From contig LVLI01000165.1 in NCBI GenBank assembly GCA_001687465.1, forward strand, positions 1 through 64,000: a stretch of 64,000 bases of DNA, written 5' to 3'. Position numbers and translations under genes: made by a program. Positions 12,801 to 24,800 of the stretch are shown piece after piece. This DNA is from Halocafeteria seosinensis. Taxonomy: Eukaryota > Sar > Bigyra > Bicosoecida. Numbering within the stretch: position 1 is the first letter of the stretch; the number at the start of each line of letters is the position of its first letter. Below the pieces are notes generated by a model. That model had not been told where the DNA came from and did not search any database. It was given only the letters and a program-made list of their open reading frames with translations.

Positions 12801-15800
12801 GACTCTTTGTTTGTTGTAGGCGGTGCTGAAGTACGGTGGGTATCATCATCAACCAACAACAGCACTCTTGACATGCATGAACTTCTTGGCGACTCTACTG
12901 GGAGAATTATTGTTGACAACCACCAAATCGCTAAGGTTGATGAATCTTCGCGAGTTGAGCGAGGTAGCTGGCGTCCATTTTCTCCGGATTCTTTTGTCTT
13001 GGGCGTTGGAATTGACATCTCGCACGGAGGGGTTCTTGAGTTGCCAAACGAACAAGTTGTCGAAATTTCAGACTCTCGTTTAGATCTTGGAGGCACAGTG
13101 TTAGGGATGAAGAGCCTTAATTTATCCAAGGACGCAAAATTTACTTTGAAGCCTCCAGCCACGCGCCTCCTACGTCTTCAGGTGAGTATACTGGATCTTT
13201 CAGGAAATTCCCAATTCGAAATAGATGTTGCAGATGGCATAGATCTCCAAGGGGGTTCGTTACTTTTATGGGATAACGCACGGGCGCATTTTCGCTCTTG
13301 GGAAAATAACCTCACGTTTACGCAGGAAATCGCATTGCACGATGAGTCGTCTATCTCAGTTGCGGGGCGCTCCCTCTTCCGAAGCGAGCACTTCTTCGTT
13401 GATAACAGGGCAGCAATAGACGGAAAAGGAAAGGGTTATTCAGCATGTACAGGCCCAGGTAGCCCCCACGAAAGAGGAATAGGAGGGTCTCATGGGGGAT
13501 TTGGAACGTGGGACGAGAACCGCTATGACAGTGAAAATGAGGCTGCGCGTTATATATATGGAGACATGTTTTTTCCGCAGCAACCCGGTAGTGGAGGCTG
13601 CCCTGTACGTGGTGGCGGCTCTGGTGGATCGCATATTCATGTAACCGCGCATCAATCAGCTGATATCCTTGGAGACATTGACTGCTCCGGCGGGGATGCT
13701 GATTTCTTCTACGAAACGAACAAGTAAGTTTTTCTTCGCGATGCAGTGACTGTCCGTTATAAAATCGCATTTGAACTTCCAACAGATACGGAGGAGGAGC
13801 TGGAGGTAGTGTTCTACTTGAAACGGCACGCCTTATACGAGTTGAGGGAAGTGTTAAGGCTGATGGTGGGGACGGCGATGGGTGCGAGAGAGAAAGAGTA
13901 TATGAAGACGATTTTACACATAACGAATTTTCCTACAATCGGGACTACCAGGAATATGAGTGCCAAGGAGGAGGGGCCGGCAGAATCGCCGTTCACTGTG
14001 ATGCTCTCGGGCCGAAGGGAGCCAATAAAAGCACACCAACCGTTCTAGAACACACTTTTGCGCGTGGTGGTCACAGTGAAGCTTACGACAGGTCAGGAGC
14101 AGGAACTGTATATCTGGATATTGGTGAAAAATATGCCGAAGTACTAAGTGTGGATAATGAGTTCAATCACGACAGCCCGATAACCTGGTTGCTGACGGAG
14201 AATCGCACACTACGCTTGGACACGCTGCGAATAGCTGGCTCATCTCAGGTTCGCTGGGCTTCCCATCCTTGGCAGGCTCATTGGGAGAATACCACCCTTG
14301 CATTGGAACACCTAGATGGCGAAGGGGATAGTAAACTGTTTGTGGGTAAAGAACAGATCCTAGACATGCGTCTTCTGTCTTGCTCAATCGAAACACCAAT
14401 GGAAGGAAGTCAACGCACTCTGAGAGCCAACGTAGAAGTGGAAGCTGGAGGTGTCTTAGGGATTCCCGAAAACGAAGCCTTGCAGGTCGACGACGCTACT
14501 CTAACCATACACGGTAAACTGTTTGGGTCCAATAGTGTGGCCCTCTGGCGAGACGGTTCTGTGAGACTCCATCCTACAGCGCTGACTTCCAGATTCGACT
14601 GGCAGTTGATTAAACTCATGGATACATCTAGTCTCCATATTGATACTGAGGGTGACATATCGCTGGTGGGAAATGAAATTATTCTTAAGGATGAAGCTAG
14701 CTTGCATTTGGAGAGCACTGAAAACCTACATCTCTGGTACAAAGACCTGCTGCTGCAACGCGAAGCAAAGATCAACTTTGATAGTTACCAGGCCAATCTC
14801 TCACTCACGAACTCAGTAAAACTGTATGACAGATCCACGTTGCTTACTCCGAAGTTAATGCATTTGGAAGCTGGACAGTTTTTCATCGGCTCATTGGCGG
14901 AAATAGATGGCCGAGGAAAAGGATATAGTCCTTGCAAAGGACCTGGAAATTCTCGTGACGCTAACGTACACGATGTTGGAATTGGAGGATCCCATGGTGG
15001 CATTGGAACCTGGAGGGACGTAGGTGATGAAATAGGTCAACAATTGACGTATGGTAATCCCTTCTATCCAAGAATGCCGGGAAGCGGGGCATGCTATGGT
15101 GGCTCAGGCGGCTCAAGCGTGCATATAGTAGTTTTCAATGACTGTCAGGTTCTCGGAACCATCGATGTGAGTGGAATTGACGGAGAGTATCATCATTCAA
15201 GGTATGTGATAGAGCAAACATCACTATACATTGCCTTTGAAGGTCACCAGTATTCTTGTACACGGATGCAGAGATGGCGGTGGAGCCGGGGGGAGTTTCC
15301 TGCTTGAAACAACGTGTATGCACACTCTTACCGGCAATATCAAAGCAAACGGTGGAGAAGGAAGAGGGGAGGATTGCTCCTCTTCAGCTGATTGTCAAGG
15401 TGGTGGAGGTGGTAGGATTGCAATCCATTGTGATAGTGGATGCCAAGGTAACAGCACAGGTGAAGTTTCACTGGATGGAGTAGAAGCTCATGGAGGATCA
15501 CCTGAAGATCGTTTTCGACATGGGATGTCGGGTGCCGGAACGGTATATGTTAATTGCAGGTTTCATCGATTAGACATGTTGGTTATGGACAATAGCGCTG
15601 ATGGAGTTAATTATCGGGGATTCACGTACTTATCTCTTGACCCGTCGCGTCCGTTTCCCAATACACTTAGGATCCAGGGCATAGCAAAGGTAAAGACCCG
15701 CTTCGAGGATACCGGCTCTCCAATAAACTCGACTCTACGGATAAACAGTTTGCAAGGAGACTACACTGGGAAGCTAGTAATCAGCGAGGGACAGGTAGTC

Positions 15801-18800
15801 AAAGTGGAGTCATCGTCAACAGCTCTGGACTCCTCCATACCGTCGCCTGCAGGGTCCTTTATATTACCTGTAAGTATGACGATAGGAATAGGCGGCACTC
15901 TCCGTCTGCCCCCGTTGACAAACCTACTGATCTCTGATGTCACCTTGGATCTGAGTGGGTCATTGGAGGGGGTAGTTGCCTTCAATCTCACACGAGAGGG
16001 TTCCTTTGTGCTGAAGCCGCCTTCTCCTGATGTGCATTTACAAATGGATCTAATAGAGCTTCAGGATAAAGCTACTTTTGATGTAGAGGTGAGCAACACA
16101 ATATTGATCCAAGGCAAATCATTCCACGCAAGCGATCAAGCTAGAGTCTATTTTGATACGTTTAACAAAGGCGAAACTAACGTAACTTTCGACGACGAGA
16201 TCCATGTAGATGGTGACGCAGAATTCCGCATTGAAGGACAGAGTGCAGTAGTGAATGCAGCAAACTTACATCTACGTAGTTATGCCATCATGGAGCTAGA
16301 TAACGTGGAGAGTGCTATACTCACTAACAGCACTACAATTGAAGGTGACTCAAAACTTGTAATCCGTGGAGACAACTTCTATTCAGATTGGAGCCATTTC
16401 AGCATCGAAGGAAATGCAGAAACACGGCTTGAGAGCTGGCAGACAAATATAACAAGTAGAGAGACTATTTTCAAAGACAGTTCTTCGGTCTCTATGAATG
16501 GGCGCGTGAAACTCGTAACAGAGCGCTTGTATGTTGGCGAGTCTGTGACAGTCGACGGCAAGGGTCATGGTTACAGTTACTGTCAAGGTCCGTTCGATCC
16601 GGAATCTGCCAGCAGTGTTGTCATGCCTGGATTTGGAGGGACACATGGTGGGATGGGGACCTGGAGAAACGACATAAGTGAAGATGTCGGATTAGCGCTG
16701 ACATACGGAGACTTGTTTTACCCTACAACCCCCGGAGCAGGAGGTTGTGGATGGTGGTACGGTGGTAGTGGTGGTGCTGCTTTGCACGTTGTCACCAACG
16801 ATGCTCGAATATCAGGCTCAATAGATCTCAGTGGCGCAGATGCGGACCCACCCACAACGGATAGTGATAGATTTGGTGGTGGCGCGGGTGGGAGCTTCTT
16901 GCTAGAGAGTGCACATCTTCAGTCATTCACTGCAAACGTCCGAGTTAATGGTGGCGACGGTCAAGGTTGTCATTACGACAACTATCAGGACGACGACTGT
17001 CAAGGCGGTGGAGGGGGGAGAATTGCACTCTACTGTGACGTTTTCGGTTTTGACATAGAACAGCCGAATCATACGTATCCTTCATCAATTGATGGTGATT
17101 GGTTTGAGGCATACGGCGGGAGGGCAGACGATTGGAGCAAACTGTCGGGAGCAGGAACTGTGTTTTTAGCTTGTGAGAATGCAGAGCGCAGAACTTTGTT
17201 GCTGGATAACCGTGAATATGAACCAAAGGGCATTACTTACATTGTTGCTGGGCGTGGTCAATTTTCTTTAGAACATTTAAGGGTTATTAACGGTGCAAAT
17301 GTTCGTTGGACTCCTCAATGCTGTGCTTCTACCGTAAATATCACAACTCTGGATCTAGGATATCTAGAGGGGGATTCAAGCGGCAAAGTTACTGTAACTA
17401 ACGCACAAGAATGGATGGTCCACTACTACTCAGTTAAACTTGAAGACTCGAGAAGCACTTGCAGCTCAGTCGTAGATAACACATTTGCATTAGGGGTTAA
17501 TGTAAAGATAGCAAAAGGAGGAGTTCTTAGTTTCCCTGACGTGAGCTCGCTTCCCATACTGGACACGGAACTTGAATTGGAAGGAGCTCTAGAGGGCATT
17601 CAAATCCTTAATATGTCGAACAGTGGGAGATTCGTCGTTACCGACGCGATCTTGTTTGAAATGAGCGTCATAGATGTATCGTGTCACGCATCGTTCGAGG
17701 TACATGTTTCCGGAAAGCAAGCTGAAACTGGTCTGAAGGGTCAGCAGTTACGTCTACGAGATGAAGGAATCATCGAATTCAACAGCGGTCAGGTGAAAGC
17801 GACATTTTCGGAAGCTATTTCTCTCTATGATCAATCGGCTATGCTTGTGCACAATGAAGTAGTGCTAAGTAGTAGCGACTTCTTTCTAGGTCAAAGAGCG
17901 ATCGTTAAAGGCAAGGGGCAGGGGTATCGCGCTTGCACTGGTCCAGGAAGTGATCCAGATCACGAACACGGGATAGGTGGATCCCACGCAGGTATAGGAA
18001 GTTGGCATCGGGATCTAGATTACGGGTTGTCCGTAGCGTACGGTGACGCGTTTCACCCCAGTTCACCCGGGAGTGGAGGTTGTTCTGAGTCCGCGGCAGA
18101 TGGTTCGGGAGGCGCCAGTTTACAGATTTATTGCCCCCAGTTCGCCAACATCTTGGGCGACATTAATATGGATGGCGAGGATGCAGAACCCTATTCACCC
18201 TCTACAGAACATCGGTAAGTTGCAACGCCAGTAGTTGCGTCCTCGTGAGATGATATTGTAGTGTGCGTTCATGTTATACAGGTTTGGCGGAGGAGCCGGT
18301 GGTAGTTTTCTTATAAAAGCAGGGAATCTGCAAAGGCTCGAAGGAAGAATATCTGCTTCTGGAGGAAAAGGCAAAGGATGTGCGGGCTCGAAGTGGGACG
18401 ATCCCGCTTCGGATGAGTGTGAAGGCGGTGGGGGCGGCCGGATCGCTATATACTGCGATGAATTCGGTTCTCCCCATTCTAACTCTTCCCTTGATGTTCC
18501 TGACGTCAGCAAAGTCAAGACGTATGGCGGCCCCGCAGCAGACCGGCAAAAATCCTCAGGTGCGGGAACTGTGTATATTGATTGCGGACAGCAGTACGTT
18601 AAAACACTAGTTATCGAGGATGAGAAAGGAAGCCATAGCCGCTGGAAGGGCAAGACGTTCTTATTTGACAAGTCCAACTACACTCATATTGAAAGATTGC
18701 GCATCGTGAGCGGAGGAAAGTTGTTCTGGATGGCCGAACCTACTTCCTCCGATATGGGGCAAACCCACAGGATGGTAAACATATCTCGACTAGAGGGAGA

Positions 18801-21800
18801 TCTCACTGGTCAGCTAGGGATCGGTAAGGGAGTGACTTCGGTGGTGCATCACTCCCCAGTGATAGCTACTGTAGATATCCCCAATTACTGTGTGAGCAAC
18901 AACAGCCTCACGCTAAATGTTGATCTCCAGGTGCGTCCGCAGGGGATGTTCAGCCTGTCTGCACCACACAATGTCAAGCTTGTTGGTGTCAACGTCGAAG
19001 TCAATGGTGGCTTCAACGGAGTCCAAAGCCTTTGCATGTCTTCGGAATCGAGTTTCAAAGCATATAATACACCAACACAATCCAGCGACTGGATTAATAT
19101 GCTGTCGCTAACTGTCGCTGAACGCAGTTTGTTCGAAGTTAAAGAGATCGAACACTTGATGGTAGAAGTAGACATGATCAAGATTCACGGAGACAGCACC
19201 TTAAGGCTTTGGGCTTCTGAGTCTCTGACTCTTGTTAGCAGGACATTGAGCATAGAAGATGAATCTTTCCTGCAGTGTCGCTCAGATGGAATCATCAAGC
19301 TGCAAGGCAGTACTTGGGATACCGAGTACGCCCAAGTGGATATTGACGCAACTCAAACACTCGTACATTTTGAAGACCACGTCGTATTGCTTGACAACAG
19401 CGATGTTAGTGTTCATGGAAAGACAAAAGTAAATACGACTTACTTCTACATGGGACAAACAGTGGACCTAGATGGAAAGGGGCATGGGTACGCAGCTTGC
19501 GAGGGCCCCGGAACCACTTCCGACGTCGTAGAGTCATTCCGAGTCGGAGGCTCTCATGGAGGTATTGGCGTCTCAAGAGATGTATCGGCGGCTGCTGGCA
19601 GAAAGCTGACGTACGACTCCGTAGTCTATCCAACTCTTCCTGGCAGCGGTGGGTGTTCGCATTCCTTTGATAGTGGAGCAGGTGGTGCAGCCGTAGAACT
19701 CGAAGTACGGGGACTTACTGAGCTGGATGGGAAAATAGATGTAAGTGGGGAGGATGGGCACCACTCCGAAAGGTACGTACCTAATAGTTTCTTTGGAGTC
19801 TTATCAACTCTGAACTTAACTTGGGTTTTTCGTCGCTGCAGTGGTGGATCCGGAGGGAGTTTTGCTTTGTTCACTACGAAACTTGTTTCTTTCAAGGGCG
19901 AAGTCAAGGCCAATGGTGGAAATGCAAATGGAGACGATCATGAAGATAATCGGTGCCATGGGGAGAGTTGTCCAGGAGGTGGTGGTGGTAGGATCGCCGT
20001 GCATGTTGCTGTTTTCGCAATCAACGACAGTATGTGCCTCAAAAGCGGTGGGATCGAATGCCAAGGTGGAAAAGCGGCAGACGATATGGCAAGGTCTGGG
20101 GCTGGAACAGTTTATCTACAGTGTGGCAGCGAACTCAGCAGGCTGAGCGTGGACAACATTGAAAGTACGGGAACTGATGATATGGGAATGACTTACCTTT
20201 CGAGCAACGTAGACCAGGTCTCTTTCTCGAGCATCCGCGTTGTGCGAGGAGGCAGACTATATGTTGGTGTTGGTTCTGCACCGCCGACCAGCGGGAAAGG
20301 CTCAATCATTACAGCTTCGGTTATTGAAGGAGATGCACATGGTGAGCTCGCGGTAGATGTTAATGTTTCAGTGCTTGTTCAGCGCTCGACCGTATTAGAA
20401 TACCAAGGAGAGGAAAGTCATGGATTTATACCAGTTTCCACATCCTCGAACGGGACTCTCCCTCTGGGGATTAATCTTGACATCCTCCAAGGCGGAACCT
20501 TCGAATTATCTGCTCCGTGGCACATTTCTCTCCAGAGTACCAGAATACGGCTAAGAGGTACACTGAAAGGAGTAGATAGTTTGAACTTATCTAGGGGTGC
20601 CATTTTCAGGGCAATAAACCCTGAGCCACGTTCGAATCAATGGCGAAGTTTGCAATCGTTGCGACTGACAGAGGATTCCGAGTTTCGCGTACAAAATATA
20701 GACAAGTTGCAAATGGATATCAAACGAATTTCTCTGAAGGACAAAAGCTCATTCGATATAACGGGCACGACATCTGCAACCTTACGAATTGAAAGCATGT
20801 GCTTGTCTGGAACAGCGAGTTTTCATGGCTGGGTGAGAAGGAATCTCCGTATTGATGCAACCAGCCTGGTTTTGAGGGAAGACTCCGGGGCTACGTTCGG
20901 CGGGCAAGTGAACAATATAAGCCTCACTAACGGTATTGAATTGCGTTTTCGGGCATACGTCGCTATCCATGGTCAAACGAAAATTATTGCAAGGGACTTG
21001 ACCATGGAAAAAGATGTTCGGATCAACGGTGTTGGACACGGGTTTGAGGAAGCCAAAGGCCCTGGAAGTCCCAAATTAATTGCATCCGAGAATAGTGCGT
21101 GGAAAGGAGGCTCTCATGGTGGAATAGGAAGTTGGAGGACACATGATGTGTCGCTCCTCGCTGAAACTGTAACCTACGACGATCCGAGGAAACCAACTCT
21201 TCCAGGCAGTGGCGGTAGCGGTTCCTTCCGTGGCGCAGGTGGCTCATCTCTACAGTTGGTTATTTCAGAAACGGCTAATGTTAATGGAGATATCGACTTA
21301 AGCGGAGAAGGAACACAGGATTCCGCAAGGTATGTAACTAGTTTTTCGTTGGTTGTCTTCCTCTTAGGTAAACAAGACAAGTTGCAATGAACCACAGGCA
21401 TGGCGCTGGGGCAGGAGGAAGCTTCTTAGTGGAGTCGACCCGAATTGAAGCATTAGGAGCAAGCATCAAAGTAGACGGAGGGGAAGCAGATGACTGTAGT
21501 TCTGTTTCTGATAAGAGAGACTGTGAAGGAGGCGGTGGAGGACGAATTGCGGTGACATGCAGCTCTTTTGGCCCAAATCAGTTGAACCTCAGCAGCTTGC
21601 ACACACTCGATATTTCCAAGTTGTCAGCGCATGGGGGCCTCAGTGCTGATGAAACAACGAGATCTGGAGCGGGAACTATTTATATTGACTGCAGTGAAAA
21701 GTACCATGATGCACTCATAGTGGATGGGGGCGACGATGCAAACCCGGAGAGTGGGGTAACGTTTTTGTTAAGTCAGGGCGACTCTGCAATTGAGTATCGG

Positions 21801-24800
21801 AAACTCGAAATACTGCAGTACGCCAAGATAAATTTTGGCACTGAGGACGGTAGTTCGCCAGAATTGGCAGTCACTGTTACAAACCTTGAGGGTGACATGA
21901 CGGGTCACCTGCAAATTAGAAAGCAGCAAACTGTTGTTGTCACTGCTTCCTCGAATAACGAGCACGGAGGCGGCTCGTTCATGTTTCGTACCAATGTGGA
22001 CGTAGATCCTCAAGGAGTGTTTTCTATCTCCCCAACAACGAATGTAACAGTGCCTGGTGCTACTGTGCGCATTCGTGGACGATTGGAAGGGGTAGACAGT
22101 TTACTCGTAACTGACAAAGGTGATCTGAGTGTGGATCAAGACGAGTCTCCCTCGACGTCCTCGGCATTTTTTGGAGACCTCTCCTCTGTGCAACTATTCT
22201 CCGAGTCGGAGTTTCGGCTGCAAAATTTCGACAACTTAACTATTCAGTGCCCCTTGGTGAGGCTTGCGGAGAGTTCAAAACTCTTCGTCTACTCTGAAGT
22301 CAGTTACAGCCTTGATCTCCAATCTTTATACGTTTCGGATGGATCGCGACTTAATGCGGACGCGGGAAAGGGGTATCTTTTTGCCAAGGAAGTATTCGTT
22401 AAAGATTCTTCAGTACTGAGTCTGGAGGGGACCCAGAGGCAGGATTTTCAGACCCACAGTCTGCAACTTTTCCACACTAGTCACGTCCAACTCGGCGCCA
22501 AGACTTACATCACGATAGTTTCCTCCGCCGAGATATTGGATAGTGCCAGCATGGTGGTCGAAGGGTGCGAGGAGCTGAACAGTCCGGAGGTGATTCTAGG
22601 AGAGGATGCGACGCTGGAGGCACCAAACTGCAACGTTTCCTCTAACGTTTTCCGGAAGGAACCCGATGAAGACGTTATAGCCCCGTCTGCCTCCCCCAGT
22701 GGAACCTCGTCACCATCAGTCTCGTCCACGCCATCATCTTCCGAGAGTGTGACACCTTCACCCCGACCTAGTGAAACGGCGACAGTGTCCTCCACAGCTG
22801 TGAGCACTCCGTCTCCTACATCGACTGGTACTGCCAGCCCCAAGTCTACTCCCAGTAGGACCCCATGGAGACAGCAACTGTATACCCAGTCGACGAAATC
22901 AAGGATATCCGCTTGCAGTCTTAGCAACCAGTACAACTGCATGACAGCGGAGTTCGATGTCTCCATTGCCTCGGTGACGCAGCAGAGTAACGTTACTGCG
23001 GGAAGCATGCAACTTCGCGCCCAGACTATCACTGGCGAGCAGCCAAGCATCGTCTCCAAGTGTGACTCAGTGAATGAAGATCAAGCAGGAATTACCTTTT
23101 ATGGGTGTGCTCCAGAATTCGAAGGCTCCTCCCTTGGAGTTGGACCACCGTTTCAGCTAGTACCAACTATCATATCAAACTCAAGTTGTGCGTCGTGGAC
23201 CGGCCGCAAAGCATGCAGGCTATACTCGTATGATATTGCTATTAAATACCTGCACGATATCAATGAAATGTTGCAAACTCAGAATACGATACTCGAAGGC
23301 ACCGGTGGCTCGAGGCGGTTGCAAGAGGGTTTACTTAACAAGGATAATTCTTCCAGAATTTTAGTGCCTACTAGAGTGGAGATTGCTCTCGATCATGAGG
23401 TGATAACGACACCGAAATTCACTTTGGCGATGCCATTGAGCAACCGGCAGTCTTCGTCGTCGGATGCTAATCGTTTGTTAGATATCACCCCGCAAACTCT
23501 AAACGTAAATATTGGTAGGAGCAGAGGAAGCAATCGACTCGTTAATCGAAGCGTATCCGTTACGTTGGAACCAGATACACATGCTGTTTGGAATATTTCG
23601 AACCAGGCAGCGGCGTATATCTCAATCCCGGAAGTACCTTCTCGGAGCTCTTCATCCAGTATTACCGTAGTGGACGAAGCAATCTCCATAAGGGTCGCAG
23701 ACGTCCCGCTTGGCTCTACCCATGCAACTATTGATGTAACTTTTTTTTCAGAGTCAGATCGGCAAGTCATTAAAAGAAGCCATATAAATGTCTTCCTAGC
23801 ACTGAGACAAGCAAAGCTGGAGCTAGCTATTTCCACTGTTCAACTTTCTCGAAGCCTTTCAGAAGGCCCCTCATACCGCGAAACGAGGATAATAAATGAA
23901 GGCGGCCATAATGCACTCTGGAACGCGACTATCTTCACGGATGAGGGGGCCCAAATCAACGGCAGTGTACTTGGCTGGATGTCAATTCCCACTGCTTCGG
24001 GAAGAATCGAAGCAGATGGAGCGTCTGATATTTCGCTAGTGTTTACCCCAAAAGGAGCACCGAGTGCAGGAGTATTTGCAGCCTGGGTTCTGATTGTGAC
24101 TAACGCCTGGCGAGGAGAAACGGAAGCGCCGCAAAGTGCCCCCCAGACATTTGAAATGCCTAACCCACCAGTGCACTTTTGGGTCCGGGTGGAATTAACA
24201 GTTACATCCATTTACGTCTGTAAGCAGTTTAGCCCTAATACCGCCCTGCAGCCCCTTGATTCTAGAGACTTGTCTCTCAGTGTAGTGAATACCGAATCTT
24301 ACGCGCTTAACGTGGGTTTATCAGATTTTCGTTTGACACGATTCTCGGAAGAAGGAAACGAAACTCAGCGTACTAGAAGTGTAAGCATGGTGAGTCGAGC
24401 AGTAGATCGCAGGATCAATGTCACTAACTGGCTGTCTGTCTCCCCTGCTCAACTGAAACTAAAGCAAGGATCGTCAAGCAGTTTCACAATTCGTCTGAGC
24501 TATCCCTCCAGCGTACTAACCCTGGAAACGAGCCGCGGTGTTACCCATAAAGTTGAGGCTGGACCGTTCGCATTAAACTTCGTGTTGGACGTTTTCTTCG
24601 AAGGTGAACGTATCGGAGAGGCATCATCATCAGTGAGCGAGAGTTTACGGTTTCAGAATGTTCCGGGGCTTGCATTTGCGTCTAATTCCTTCCTTTCGGC
24701 AGATCGCACGAATGCTACTGCCGGAGAATCAGTCGTCGTCCAGGTGAATCTTCGAGATCAATTTGATAGGGGGCCTGCGATAGCGAGGTTTCGTGGGATC

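Noticed and set aside
4822-22650. Direct repeats considered as a CRISPR array or transposon tandem
   Set aside because: Units are over 1 kb, coding, diverged in DNA and separated by spliceosomal introns. There are no short identical repeats with spacers and no transposase.
22505-23059. Minus-strand 184-residue frame opposite the giant gene
   Set aside because: It lies wholly inside exon 12 of the spliced gene, opposite the Ser/Thr/Pro stalk, and shows no independent motif or splice signals.
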